Under the pieces are notes generated by a model that made no database searches, had not been told where the DNA came from, and was given only the letters and a program-made list of their open reading frames with translations. The translations under genes were made by a program, and so were the position numbers. Positions 48,893-59,297 of a stretch of 64,000 nucleotides of DNA are shown piece after piece. This DNA is from Bolinopsis microptera (taxonomy: Eukaryota; Ctenophora; Tentaculata; Lobata; Bolinopsidae). The stretch's first letter is position 1, and every line of letters starts with the position of its first letter. The stretch spans positions 20,578,828 through 20,642,827 of the forward strand of contig NC_087076.1 in NCBI RefSeq assembly GCF_026151205.1. The letters run 5' to 3'.

Positions 48893-48951
48893 TTACCTGG
48901 GGACCTCAGGCTATCATTCGGGGGAATGACAGGCTGAGCGCGGCCCAGTAA
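48893..48951 (-). mobile_element. Ultra-short TIR element with 8-bp duplication, copy 2 (59 bp)
   Basis: An inverted, shortened copy from TTACCTGGGGACCTCAGGC to GCTGAGCGCGGCCCAGTAA, flanked by perfect CTCCCCCT duplications (48885-48892 and 48952-48959). It is inserted in another repeat that also occurs without it near 46580. Confidence 0.9.
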
Positions 48952-48999
48952 CTCCCCCTATATCGCCATAGTATCACGCATAGTATCATGATCACCTTG

Positions 49000-49300
49000 C
49001 TCTAACCAGAGCCCTCTCGCTTGCAGTAGCGCGCGACCGCCGAAGCGCGAAGGCGTCACGCAGTCTAGTACGCGTATTCACCCAACCACAAACTATGTGC
49101 TTTCGCGCCACTTCAGGCGCGCTTGTTTCATATTTTCACAAGTCAAGACGCCGTGAGGCTTACTGGGCCGCGCTCAGCCTGTCATTCCGCCTAATCTCTA
49201 TTCGGCGGAATGTTGTTTACCAACATTAAAGCCTGGGGTCCTCAGGTAACGTGAGGCGGGCGCGCGCTACTGCAAGCGCAAGGGCTCTGGATAGAGCAAG
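49000..49300. repeat. Inverted repeat around TTGCTCTAACCAGAGCCCTC
   Basis: The arm at 48999-49046 (CTTGCTCTAACCAGAGCCCT ... GCAGTAGCGCGCG) recurs inverted at 49256-49301 (CGCGCGCTACTGCAAGCG ... GGGCTCTGGATAGAGCAAG). The 90-bp element at 49160-49249 lies between them, close to the right arm. GATCAC and CATAGT words continue the symmetry outwards. Confidence 0.7.
49160..49249 (+). mobile_element. Ultra-short TIR element with 8-bp duplication, copy 3 (90 bp)
   Basis: The longest uninterrupted copy: TTACTGGGCCGCGCTCAGCC to CCTGGGGTCCTCAGGTAA with an internal GGCGGAATG/CATTCCGCC inverted pair. It is flanked by perfect CGTGAGGC duplications (49152-49159 and 49250-49257). Confidence 0.9.
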
Positions 49301-49488
49301 TACGCGTATACATATGGCTATGTGAAACATGATCACCATAGTGAAACGACCGTGGCGGCCACGACGTCATGATACAATTACTCAATTATGCTTCTCGCAA
49401 CGACTAGATCGGCGAGATGCGCTACTGGTATGTAGTACTGGGCCTCGCCGAGCTGCGATGAATTGACATCGTCAATTAAGTATGATGA

Positions 49489-50293
49489 TTGTCTTAGGCC
49501 TATTGAACGAACATGGTTAAAACTAAAAGTGGACAATATGCCACCAGAGTGCTACGAGAGTGTCGTGACAGTGTCGCCATGGCGCCATCGGGATTTGGAT
49601 TTACTATGTATGACCGCTGAAAGTAATACATAATAAAATGCCTTGTTTTCATCTGCACAAATTTTGACATACTCCTACTCAAAGTCAAATATTCATGCAT
49701 TTTTCTCATTCATTTCAAATATCGAATAATCGCTTTTTAATCATGCTTCATTTGATATGAAAAGTTTTAAACTTTATCCCATTTCGCTCCACCATACTAT
49801 AATGATATATGGTTTCCGTTTAGGTGTTAAGAAAATGAGAAAATTTAAAAATGTGAAATGGGAAAAAATGTCTGTTTCCTACTAAAATAATTCTAAGTCA
49901 ATGCTATTAGTATTGATCTGAAGTATTACTAAGATAATACTGAAATACTAAAATGATCTGACAGATTCGCTTGATTAATATGTTGTATCTTAAAACGTTG
50001 CGGATGCACGCTTTGCCTTGCCATTTTACAAACTTCCATCAGTTTTTTAACGTTTTTATTGCCTTTTGCCCAGTATGAAGAGATAAGTTAGCCAAGGAAT
50101 AATAACTTTAGGTCCCGAAATTGGGACCTCAACTGTCCGTTACAGCAAAGCTCATAACAGCGTCCATACACAGCTCAAAAAATTAAAAAATCTCATTGTC
50201 AATTTCTGCCAAGTAGCGAATACGTTTACTCCTTGAAATCTCACACTTATCAATACCAGGGCTTATCAAAGATGTTTCCCACTTCCAAATCTA
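49489..50293. other. 3' flank of the MFS transporter gene
   Basis: AT-rich with no gene recognised. The MFS stop codon lies at 50294 on the minus strand, so this region should hold its 3' UTR. Confidence 0.4.
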
Positions 50294-52253
50294 CTACTGA
50301 ACCTCTGTCATGGAGAGTACCAAGAGAATCTTGAGTGCACTGAATACGATTAAAGTAACGAGCACATAAGACATCGGTGTGAACGCGATCATGACTGTTC
50401 CAAGCCATCCACCAACTATGCTAATAGCATTCACAACTCCACAACCCACTGCAAATCTCTCCGTTCCGAAGTACTCAATATCGCAAACGATAAACTCGAA
50501 GGCCATTGATGCGACACCAAACAAGAATTTTACAATGAAATTGGTCACAAAAACGACAGCGAGATTTTCTTTTGCCATCATTCCTGTAAAAGCCAGCACA
50601 GTTAGTAATGCGACAATCGCCTGCAACTTGCGGAAACTGATCTTTTCTCTGGTGAAGTGCATGAATACCTTTCCTAACAAGGAAGCTGAGGTAACAGTCC
50701 CCAATAACAAAAAGTCTGCTCCTTGAGTCACGGTAACCGAGCAGTCACTGTTTGGTTCAGCCTCTTTCATTTTGAGCATCTTGATCAAGGCGGGAACGAG
50801 AAGGATTAAAATCCAGCCTTGGAAGATGCTTAATGCATCAAACAAACCTAGTTTAATGACTCTGGCTACAAAATTTGGAACGGTTAATGTTCCTTTTGGT
50901 ATAAGTTGGTCTTGCTGTTCTTGTATTTGTTTTCCTGCCGTTCCTTTGAAGCAAAAGTGAAGCATGAAAATGGGTGGTGCAAATAAGGGTAATGAAGAGA
51001 CAAGTATAAAGATCCTCCAACCGATTAGATCTAACAGGAGATATCCTAAAACAGCTTGCCAGACTCCACCGATAACCAACATTGCAGCCGTGATGACCAC
51101 AATATTCTGTAAAACCACCTTATTGGAAGCCGCCTCAGTTATCATGACATAAACAGTAGACAAGTTCAGTCCTATACAAATACCGATGAGGGCTCTAGAC
51201 AGAACTAGTGTATAGTATTCAGCAACTATTAGTCAGTGTAATAAGCGCCAAGCGCGAGCACAGAACTTTTTTTCTCCGATTTCGATAAATTTGGTACCAA
51301 AATTTGTCTAAAAATGTGAATAAAATAAATCCACCGTGTAGCAATTTTCGCTAAAAATGCTACACGGCGTTTGTTCGCCGCGCGTGCTTTTTTCGCGCAA
51401 ATTTTTAGATTTTGGCCTATAACTTTCACATTTTCAGTTATTATCACATAATTATTATGGCATCATAATCAGCTCATCGAGACGAAACTTTTAGTAATAA
51501 TATTTTAAGATTTAAAAGAAAATTATTTTCCAAATTTTTCAATCTGAACACAAGGGTCCCTTGTGTGAAAAATTTTGAACAAATTTTTGAAAAATTTGGT
51601 GCTTCAAATATTATAATTTTGGTACCAAAAGTTGCGTCTGACTAAGATCATTACGATACTGTAATAATTATTTCAAAATATTCAATATTTTAGGAGTTAT
51701 AGGCATTTTAAGCAATAAATTACCCATTTTTCGTCCTTTATACATTCTTGTAATGCACAGGAGGCCCACATATAGCTCGACGTTATTTTGCTACACGGTG
51801 AATTTGCATTATTCACACTTAGAGGCAACTTTTGGTACCAATTTTATCAAAATCAGAGACAAAAAATTCTGTGCCAACTCATGGCGCTTATTACATAGAC
51901 TATATAGCACAGACCACTGTACTTGGAATGCTTATATAAAGGGAAAACAGGACCAACTCTCGTCTTCCAAACCAGTCTGAAAGTGGTCCGGAAATGACAA
52001 GAGCCACAGCTAATGTGAGGTAAAGTGTGCAATCCAATGCTCCTTCCTGCCACGGTGACAGTTCCATGTCACACGATATTTGTTGATATATCACTCCGGG
52101 CAAATTAATTTCCACTCCTTGTCCGAGGCTTATCAAAATACCAAATACTGCTAAAAATTTATCCATCCGTGTCCAAACCGGCTTTCGTTCAACCAAAGAA
52201 GTTATCTCGATATAATTATCATCTCTTCCATGTAGGGCGTCAGAGTTCGCCAT
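50294..52253 (-). pseudogene. SVOP/SV2-like MFS transporter split by a TIR element
   Basis: The minus strand codes from ATG at 52253 (MANSDALHGRDD) to ATA at 51903, is interrupted by a 673-bp element, and resumes in the same frame at 51226 to the TGA at 50294. Together the parts give 427 codons with no other break. The first part has a cytosolic N-terminus, TM1, TM2 and the MFS motif A GPLSDWFGRRELVL. The second has SRALIGICIGLN (TM4), an acidic EAASNK and a further run of hydrophobic helices, with GWRIFILVSSLPL as in the SVOP/SV2 branch of major facilitator transporters. As read, translation stops at TAG directly after ATA. Either this allele is dead or the element is removed at the RNA level; I found no splice pair that restores the frame. 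The substrate is unknown. Confidence 0.85.
51230..51902. mobile_element. 673-bp TIR element inserted in the MFS exon
   Basis: Long imperfect inverted ends of about 115 bases: TAGTCAGTGTAATAAGCGCC at the left and the inverse of TAGTCTATGTAATAAGCGCC at the right, with continuing similarity through TTGGTACCAAAA and ACCGTGTAGCA. TAT on both sides (51227-51229 and 51903-51905) is the probable 3-bp target duplication. A TA duplication would not give symmetric ends. The AT-rich interior is non-coding. Confidence 0.9.
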
Positions 52254-52370
52254 TTTGTTTGATGTACCTATTAAATCCACAGGGTGTTAGCTAATGTAGA
52301 ATTATTGTCAATGGAAGAAAAACAAACACATTAATCAAAGATTTTTCTTTTAAAGCTTTAAGTGACTTTC

Positions 52371-52480
52371 TGGGCCGCGGCGCTCAGCCTGTCATTTCGG
52401 ACTCCGAGCGCTCCGATCCCACTAAATCGCTCGCCCAAATTTTAAGAAAATTCTTGTGGAAAGGCCCTGAACGTATAAAA
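52371..52480 (+). mobile_element. Fragments of two MITE families
   Basis: A CTGGGCCGCGGCGCTCAGCC end of the ultra-short TIR family is followed directly by a family-B left end (ACTAAATCGCTCGCCCAAAT to AAGGCCCTGAACG), after which the sequence becomes unrelated. Both copies are truncated. Confidence 0.75.
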
Positions 52481-52817
52481 TTAGTACCTTAGTTTTATTT
52501 AATTTTATCTAGTAGTATAATATACGTCCCAATTCCATTTCATATTTTCCATACTGATCTCATATAGCTAGAATGAAAGGTAAATATTAAAAATAAAATT
52601 AGCAATGCCAATTATAGCCCTAGCACTTAGCAACATCCTGAATGAGTTTCTAACACAAAACGCCGGCACGCTTAAAATTATATTAAATTTAAATTAACAC
52701 CTCGTGCTAAAGCACATCGGCGTTATTGTCATAATAATCCCTCGTGCTTCGTTTTCGATACTTTTGTATCGTCGATACTTTTGTCGATACAAAAGCTTTT
52801 CTCGTTGATAAGGACTA

Positions 52818-53002
52818 GGAGTCGTTCACATATTACGTAATCATTTTTTGGGGCATTTTTACCCCCCCGCCCCCCCCCTCCGTAATCAGTTTTATACATA
52901 GCTATTGACATTGTGTCATAATTACACTAGCTCTAGGCCTATCGTAATCATTCGGAAACCCCCACCCCCTTGCAACTGATTACGTAATATGTTAACTACC
53001 CC
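52818..53002. mobile_element. MITE with ~26-bp TIRs and TA flanks
   Basis: The left end GTCGTTCACATATTACGTAA and right end TTACGTAATATGTTAACTAC are inverted copies over about 26 bases with few mismatches. TA lies on both sides. The interior carries C-rich runs (CCCCCCCGCCCCCCCCC and CCCCCACCCCC). It is non-coding, about 185 bp. Confidence 0.75.
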
Positions 53003-53329
53003 TAAGATAAACACCCTAGATTAATTTACAACCTTCTACGATGTTTACAACTAAAAATATTCGACAAAAAAGAAAGGTGGTAAAAAGTGGCAAAAGTGGA
53101 AAAAACAGCAAAAGTGGCCTTAAGACACGTGTGCAGTGTTTATGGTTTAAAATGTTGCAGGACTATCTCAAGAAGTTGTAAGTTTATAAAGAAGCTTAAC
53201 TTCTTTATAATACAATTACATCATTAGAATGTGTGGCCGGTGGATAACTCTCCACGCCGGTCACCAATCACTATTTAATTGTAATTGTATACAAATACAA
53301 TAAATTGTCTGTATGAGATCTCCACATGA

Positions 53330-54142
53330 TCCGATGATGTGCGATTTGATAAACTGAACCAGAGAAGTGTGTCTAGAGAAAGGTTATCAGAATGGTTAGA
53401 AACAATGTGCTGGATACTGAACAATTATTGTGGACCATTGTTACAATCCGCCTCAGAAACAGCTGGCGACAACCGAATGTTCAGGAAAGAAAAAATAGCA
53501 GATGCGACCAAAATCATAGAACTGCAAGAGAAGTTACTCACTAAGCAAGAAGAAGATATGGCAAAAATCAATGATTTGCAGGAGAAGTTAGCTTTGAAGA
53601 AGGATGACGAGATTGGAACTGTGAAAAGTGCAGCTCAGAAAGAGATCAAAACCTTTTCGTCTCTGTTGAAAAACACGTGCAAAAACGCCTTTGCACAGAA
53701 GAAGATCCAAGCTGCAGTGAAAAGGGTTGCCCTAGAAGATGATCGAAGTAAAAGTCTGATTATCCTTGGGCTTCCAGAGACGGAGGAAAACCTGGATGCT
53801 AAGGTATCTGGTATTTTGTTGGACCATCTCAACGAAAAAACCGAAAATTTTGAGATGTAAACGAGTTGGAAAGGACACAAGTGAACGAGTCAGGCCAGTG
53901 AAATTCATTTTGTCAAGCTCAGATCAAGCTCGTACCATCTTGAGCAAGACTAAGCTACTAAGACATGTAGACGGGTTTAGTTCAGTTAACATCACTCCTG
54001 ATAGATCAGCTGCAGACAGGATGGCCTACAAGAAAGTTCAAAGTTGTCGACCAGCTACTCAATAAAAGGACAGCAGAGCCTGACAAAGTTCATGTTATCA
54101 GGAACTTTAGAGTCATTAGCTCGGAGAAGGAGCCTTTAGAGT
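53330..54142 (+). pseudogene. LINE ORF1-like remnant (coiled coil plus RRM-like)
   Basis: The first frame (53339-53860) has a heptad-rich coiled coil (KIIELQEKLLTKQEEDMAKI), then SKSLIILGLPETEEN, the opening strand of the RRM-like domain of ORF1 proteins. A frameshift near 53845 moves the frame to KRVGKDTSERVRPVKF, ARTILSKTKLLR and VNITPDRSAADR, and a second near 54045 to VDQLLNKRTAEPDK and NFRVISSEKEPLE with a stop. This order (coiled coil, RRM, C-terminal domain) is that of LINE ORF1 RNA chaperones in many invertebrate elements. No linked ORF2 is present. The end lies inside the 80-bp palindrome at 54107. Confidence 0.75.
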
Positions 54143-54186
54143 GATATATCACTCTAAAGGCTCCTTCTCCGAGCTAATGACTCTAA
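54107..54186. repeat. Perfect 80-bp palindrome, no spacer
   Basis: Forty bases ending GCCTTTAGAGTGATA are followed at once by their exact reverse complement TATCACTCTAAAGGC and onwards, from TTAGAGTC to GACTCTAA. The symmetry centre is between 54146 and 54147. The left arm is the 3' end of the ORF1-like remnant, so the right arm is an inverted copy of coding-derived sequence. Confidence 0.95.
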
Positions 54187-54660
54187 TATATATATTTTCT
54201 ATAAGTACCATATTACATGTTTTAATTCATTGATAAATTAATTTTTTGCTAGGGCCCAATGTTATTGCGGGTGTGGTATTTCTTACTGCACACTACTGTG
54301 TTTTGGTTACCCCTCTTTCAATACATAATTTGGGTTTCATACTGGGATAGTGGAATTTAGGGCTATATCGGTTTTCTCCTTGTATAACTGGGTTTATTTA
54401 GAAGCATTCAATCCTGTATAATTATGTATTGTTTGAAAAGTTTAAGATTTAAAAAAAAAGTACGGATGTTTTAAGTTATAACTTCAATTGCTTGATGAAA
54501 TAATGAACGGGATGATACAACTATAAGTTTGATTGAGAGTTAACAGTAACTAGACTGTGAATCTTTTTCATGGGTAAAAGAAGAAATTGAGCTCATTAGC
54601 TTTGGTTAGTAGTAGTACCCCGGCGCTAGATATCACTTGAACATCATGTGTTACGAGCGC

Positions 54661-55040
54661 GTGCTTAATCACTCTACAGTCGATCTTCGAGATTGTTCTA
54701 AAAGGGCCCCGACAGTTAAAACCAACTTGAGACGATGTATTTTCGGACGCTGATTCCGAATCACCTCCATGACATAGGGTTAAAACTTAAAATGCTCCCC
54801 TGGCGAGATATTGGCGAAAAACTATCTCGATCACGTGATATGACCATTGACCGTATGGCGTATAAGGAAGTTAGTCTAACTTCTCGTTAGGGTTAAGGTT
54901 TCAGCAAAAGCTTTTGTGGAGGATTGGGTTAGGGTTAGGTTTGGGATCAGATTAGAGGGTTAGGGTCTTGAATAGACGTTCAGGGCCAGCTAGAGAACGG
55001 GTTGAAGAAGTCACGTGACAGTCGAGTGTAGTGATTAATC
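54661..55040 (+). mobile_element. MITE with telomere-like core, family A copy 2
   Basis: A 380-bp element with ends GTGCTTAATCACTCTACAGT and GTCGAGTGTAGTGATTAATC that are imperfect inverted repeats. The interior order matches 45693-46165: GGACGCTGATTCCGAATCAC, TAGGGTTAAAA, CTCGTTAGGGTTAAGG, GGGTTAGGGTTAGG and GTCACGTGACAGTCGA. The GGACGCTGATTCC block and the TTAGGG stretches are shared with family B, so the two families are related. Confidence 0.8.
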
Positions 55041-55098
55041 ATCATCCCATGAGTTATGTGTATTGAATGTGTATTAAATACCAATTGTTTTCCAAGAA

Positions 55099-56040
55099 AT
55101 GCTAAAAAATTTAACTAACGAAAAAACTTATTCCAAACAGGGGTCGACCGGGATCAGAATTTTGTCACGGCTAAGTAAATATGACATATTTCAAGTGCAA
55201 ATTGATACAGTTATCGCACGAAAACAACTATTTCAAACCGGGTTATACAAGAAGTGTATTGATGGGCTCTTACTAATTCGCTCGCCCAAAAATTTCACTT
55301 GACTTTGGTTTTTATGGTTTTGCAGCCGTACAAAACGGTTTTACATAAACCCTAATCCCAACCCTAACCCTAACCATAACCCCGAAGCTAACCATAACCC
55401 TTACCACAACCCTAACCCTAACCATGAGCCCTAAACAATCGAATTCATGTTTTACTAGCCTGTCACGTGACCAAAACGGTTTTTTGCCCATAAATCTCCG
55501 CGGAAGCATTTTTACCCTATGTCATGTGGGGTGATTCGGAATCAGCGTCCTAAAATACACCGATTCAGATCAATTTCACACCCGAAGGGCCTTTTCACAA
55601 GAATTTTCTTAAAATTTGGGCGAGCGATTTAGTAGGAGCGGTATTGATGACCCACGCCAAGAAGGAGGGATAGTGATACAAAGACCAATGGAATTTTACT
55701 AGCAATATCAACGTCCAAGAACGTGAGTATGATTCAAGACTACTAGAGATCATTTTCAAACACAGTTTCAAGAACGATTCAAATAATACGATTTTGAATG
55801 TGTAAATGGTCGCCGCTGGACAGGGCATTCACAGATGTAAGGGTACTTCACCCACAAGCTTCCAACAGTGACAAGAGCATCTCGCAGATGTATCAATCTC
55901 ACGAGAAAAACAAAAACGTGAGTACAATGACAGAGTCCTCAATGTAGAAAAAGCTACCTTCACGCCACTGGTGTTCAGTACTACAGGAGGCTTCATAGTT
56001 CCTAAAAGTAAAACATCTCGCTGTAAAGATCAGCTTTAAG
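55099..56040 (+). pseudogene. Decayed retroelement-type reading frame split by a MITE
   Basis: A frame open from 55099 to the MITE at 55264 resumes after 55648 in a decayed state. The clearest part, 55827-55998, reads FTDVRVLHPQASN, a gap with HEKNK, then after a one-base shift REYNDRVLNVEKATFTPLV and FSTTGG. From memory, the DVRV-HP ... EYN-RV--VE--TFTPLVFSTTGG pattern recurs in uncharacterised, retroelement-associated proteins of cnidarians and other invertebrates; this was not checked here. Several stops and frameshifts show it is dead. Confidence 0.6.
55264..55640 (-). mobile_element. MITE with telomere-like core and 8-bp TSD, family B copy 2
   Basis: A 377-bp inverted copy of the element at 47390-47765, flanked by perfect GTATTGAT duplications (55256-55263 and 55641-55648). 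TIRs are TACTAATTCGCTCGCCCAAA and TTTGGGCGAGCGATTTAGTA. On this strand the telomere-like part reads CCCTAACCCTAACC. Confidence 0.93.
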
Positions 56041-57247
56041 AAGGCCAACGGTATTGTGATGTAATGTGATTTGTCAGACGTAGACTGCTTTTTGATTTAC
56101 TCAGAACATGTATAATCTCTATCAGGGGTTACAGAGGTACCAGAACTCTTCCACCCACGGCGGCACGGCAATAAGTGATTTGTACCGTAACCTGATCAAC
56201 ACTCCTAAACCTTAAAAGGTCATAGAGTGCTTGTTGGGTGGGGATCTAAACTGCTTTTTGTTGTGATGTGAATTTGTGGATTTTATTCCTAGTTGACCAA
56301 TGACCATTTACATATTACAAAGTGTTTTATTTTTACCCCAGTTTTTAAAATGTGTACCATTTTTATAACATTTAATTCATTGTATTGGTTTATTCATTTT
56401 TCGAGGGTGCCTATCCTTATAGGTAGACAATTACCATTGCTGAAATTATCTGTATATTGTTCGAAACATTTTATCACTTTAAAATGTACATATATAAGGG
56501 CCTACAATAGCAGCCCTAATAGCTCAAAAAAAATGCATATTGTATTCTCTCAAAAAAATTTCAGAAAAATTGCTTCCACTTTCAGAACTGCAAAATCTAA
56601 CGATGAGAAATGATAAATCCAACATTTTCTCTAAGTAAATACGAGTGCAATAACTGGTGTAATCGTATTATACATGCAGTTAAATTAGCGTATAACTCCA
56701 CGCTTTTGGTGTTATGATCAGTGCAATTAGTTTGTAATCGCACTACCTGTCAACTGTCAAGTCACAAGTTTCAAAACTTACTAAAAACTGTCACTTATGA
56801 TTTACACCCCTAAAACAGTATTAATATTCTTGATACCAATTATAGTATCATAGTCACAACCTATAATGATATTTACGTCATCGACATAAACAACTTCAAC
56901 TTCAAGTTACAGATCAAATAAACTTAATCGTAATATTTTATATGAGTTTTACGGCATTGTCTTATCTTAAAAATACATAACTACTATTAGTAATAGTATG
57001 TATTAGCTCTCATCAATTGCTGTGAAACGCTCAGTCATCTATTATCAGGTCGATTTGATTTTTGGGACGATATTTCCATGCAACACAACATGGCAACAAA
57101 CAATCAGCTGCCATACCGGCCCCTTAACAAAAGCAAATAAGCGGTTGGTCACACTAAGCCTCATGGCTCAACATTTCAACGGATAACCGTTACCCCGCCC
57201 TCGTAGCCTCAGCGTGTGGCTCTTTATTTACACTACACTATAGATTA
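56041..57247. other. Intergenic, AT-rich
   Basis: After the decayed frame no gene is recognised. A long but dissimilar open frame at 56293-56613 shows no family features. Confidence 0.4.
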
Positions 57248-58947
57248 AGATGTGGATACTGGCGGGGAGGTGATAATTGTTTTTTTACGTTTTAGGTGGC
57301 GCCTCTATTCAGCAGGTTGAAGAGGTGATGCAAATTTTATATCATAGAACGCTTGTAACACTTGTAACTCCTTCCTGTTACCCCCTTCGAAGGTCCTTAA
57401 TTATTTTCTGAACGAAAGCTTAAAAATAACCGAGAAATCGACCTTCTTATTAACTCATGATGATGACTGTTTCTGACCTAAAATTGCACGAAAAATCGAC
57501 TTAACTTGGTTTCAGAACCTATAAACACTTCCTCATCCCTCAAAATTGATGTTTTATATAGTTAATACGAGCAACAAGCAACATATATTTTGATCATTCG
57601 GTTCTACTCATGACCTAGGGCCTAGGGAGTTAAGCTGAAACCGAAAGATCGAGGCAATCCTCACCTTAACTGCTCGGACAGGTACTAACACAATTTTCAG
57701 ATAGAAATGTTCGTTGCAATATGATTAATGATTATTGCAGCTTTGCAACTTGAGTGAAGAGCAGAGTACGAAAACACACAGCAGGTTAGCAACTCATTTT
57801 GGTGACTGTTTCTCACCTACCATTGTACGAGACATCGATTTAAGTTGGTTTCGCAGCCCAACAACACTCAAAATTCATGCTTTACTCAAGCAAAGAACAT
57901 TTTGATTCTGCAACGAAAGAACAAGGATATCGTCTCGTTAACAACCCGAACAGGTACTATTACAATTTTCAGAACAGAGCTCGATAGCTAAGTCGAAAGA
58001 AACACAATGAAGGTAGGTAACCAATACCGTGATATAACAATCATAATAACAACTGAATTAAATTTTTTTCCATGCACTCCGTGATCCTGACCGAGCATCA
58101 ATTGTAATAGAGGACTTAGAGGTGTTATGTCAAGTGACGCCGAACTGTCCACTCACAAACAGGAAGAGTGAGCAGACGGATATTATATCGTTTGTTTACT
58201 TTTCTTATCGTTCAGAAAAAAATTTAATTCAGTTGTTATTATAATTGTTATATCATGGTGTTGGTTACCTACCTTCATTGTGTTTCTTTTGACTTAGCTA
58301 TCGTGCTTTGCTCTGAAAATTGTGATAATACCTGTTCGAGTTGTTAACGAGACGATATTCTTGTTCTTTCGTTGCAGAATAAAAATGTTCTTTGTTTGAG
58401 TAAAACATGAATTTTAAGTGTTGTTGGGCTGTGAAACCAACTTAAATCGATGTCTCGCACAATGGTAAGTGAGAAACAGTCACCAAAATGAGTTGCTAAC
58501 CTGCTGTGTGTTTTCGTACTCTGATCTTCACTCAAGTTGCTAAGCTGCAATAAACATATTGCAACGAACATTTCTATCTGAAAATTGTGTTAAGGATAAA
58601 AATATATGTTGCTTGTTGCTCGTATTAACTATATAAAACATCAATTTTGAGGGATGAGGAAGTGTTTATAGGTTCTGAAACCAAGTTAAGTCGATTTTTC
58701 GTGCAATTTTAGGTCAGAAACAGTCATCATCATGAGTTAATAAGAAGGTCGATTTCTCGGTTATTTTTAAGCTTTTGTTCAGAAAATGATTTAATTCGGG
58801 ACCTTCAAAGGGGGGTTACAAGAAGGAGTAACAAGTGTTACAAGCGTTCCATAATACAAAATTTGCATCACATCTTCAGCCTGCTGAATAGAGGCGCCAC
58901 TCAAAAGTAAACAAACAATTATCACCTCCCCGCCAGTATCCACATCT
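57248..58947. repeat. 1.7-kb inverted repeat (foldback element)
   Basis: The left arm 57248-58069 and right arm 58215-58947 are inverted copies, mostly above 90% identical by eye, separated by about 145 bases. The outer ends read AGATGTGGATACTGGCGGGG and its inverse. ATTA lies on both sides (57244-57247 and 58948-58951) and may be a target duplication. The right arm lacks about 90 bases present in the left (around 57610-57700). Each arm also contains two diverged direct copies of a segment with TGACTGTTTCTgACCTA and TCGAnTTAAnTTGGTTTC. The right outer end meets the 3' tail of the LINE at 58952. No transposase is seen. Confidence 0.9.
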
Positions 58948-59297
58948 ATTAGGATTTCAAAGGATTTCAAGGATTTCAAGGATTTCAAGGATTTCAAAAT
59001 AAAATGATCATTACAATAAACATTGTGTCGGATCTAAATTTAAAAAAATAAAGATAAAATGAAAGTCAAAAACGAAAAAAACCGAAACCTGTCCTGAAAA
59101 ATGCACGGTTGACGGTTATAGTCTAAAGAGTTTAAATACCGAGCTATTCTAAAAAGGAATGTTCATGACGCGAACAACCAGTCCTTTGTGTCCATGCCTA
59201 AGATCCACACATAAATTCCACACTAAATCAAAAGTGTGAAACGCACACGAAAAATAACACACTGTCAGATCCACGTTTCGCATGTTGAGTCCGTGAG

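Larger units (their letters stand above)
48775..49479 (+). mobile_element. Probable interrupted fourth copy of the 9-bp-TSD element
   Basis: The left terminus TTGTAGCGCGATGATATGCG at 48775 and the right half (CTTCTCGCAACGACTAGATCG to CATCGTCAATTAA, 49390-49479) belong to the family at 841-950. About 550 bases of other repeats separate them, with ACTCAATTAT at both edges of the gap, consistent with a nested insertion. A 9-bp duplication at the outer edges is not clear. Confidence 0.5.

Noticed and set aside
49500-49709. Short minus-strand frame downstream of the transposon cluster
   Set aside because: 69 codons, no motif, AT-rich context.
51230-51902. The TIR element acting as a newly gained intron (introner)
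   Set aside because: No GT/AG pair at or near its ends restores the frame; the available donor (GTCTATG) with the nearest acceptor gives a stop. Kept as an insertion until RNA data say otherwise.
46020-55430. Real telomere or chromosome end
   Set aside because: TTAGGG stretches are only 2-4 units, lie inside bounded MITEs in both orientations and are flanked by ordinary sequence.
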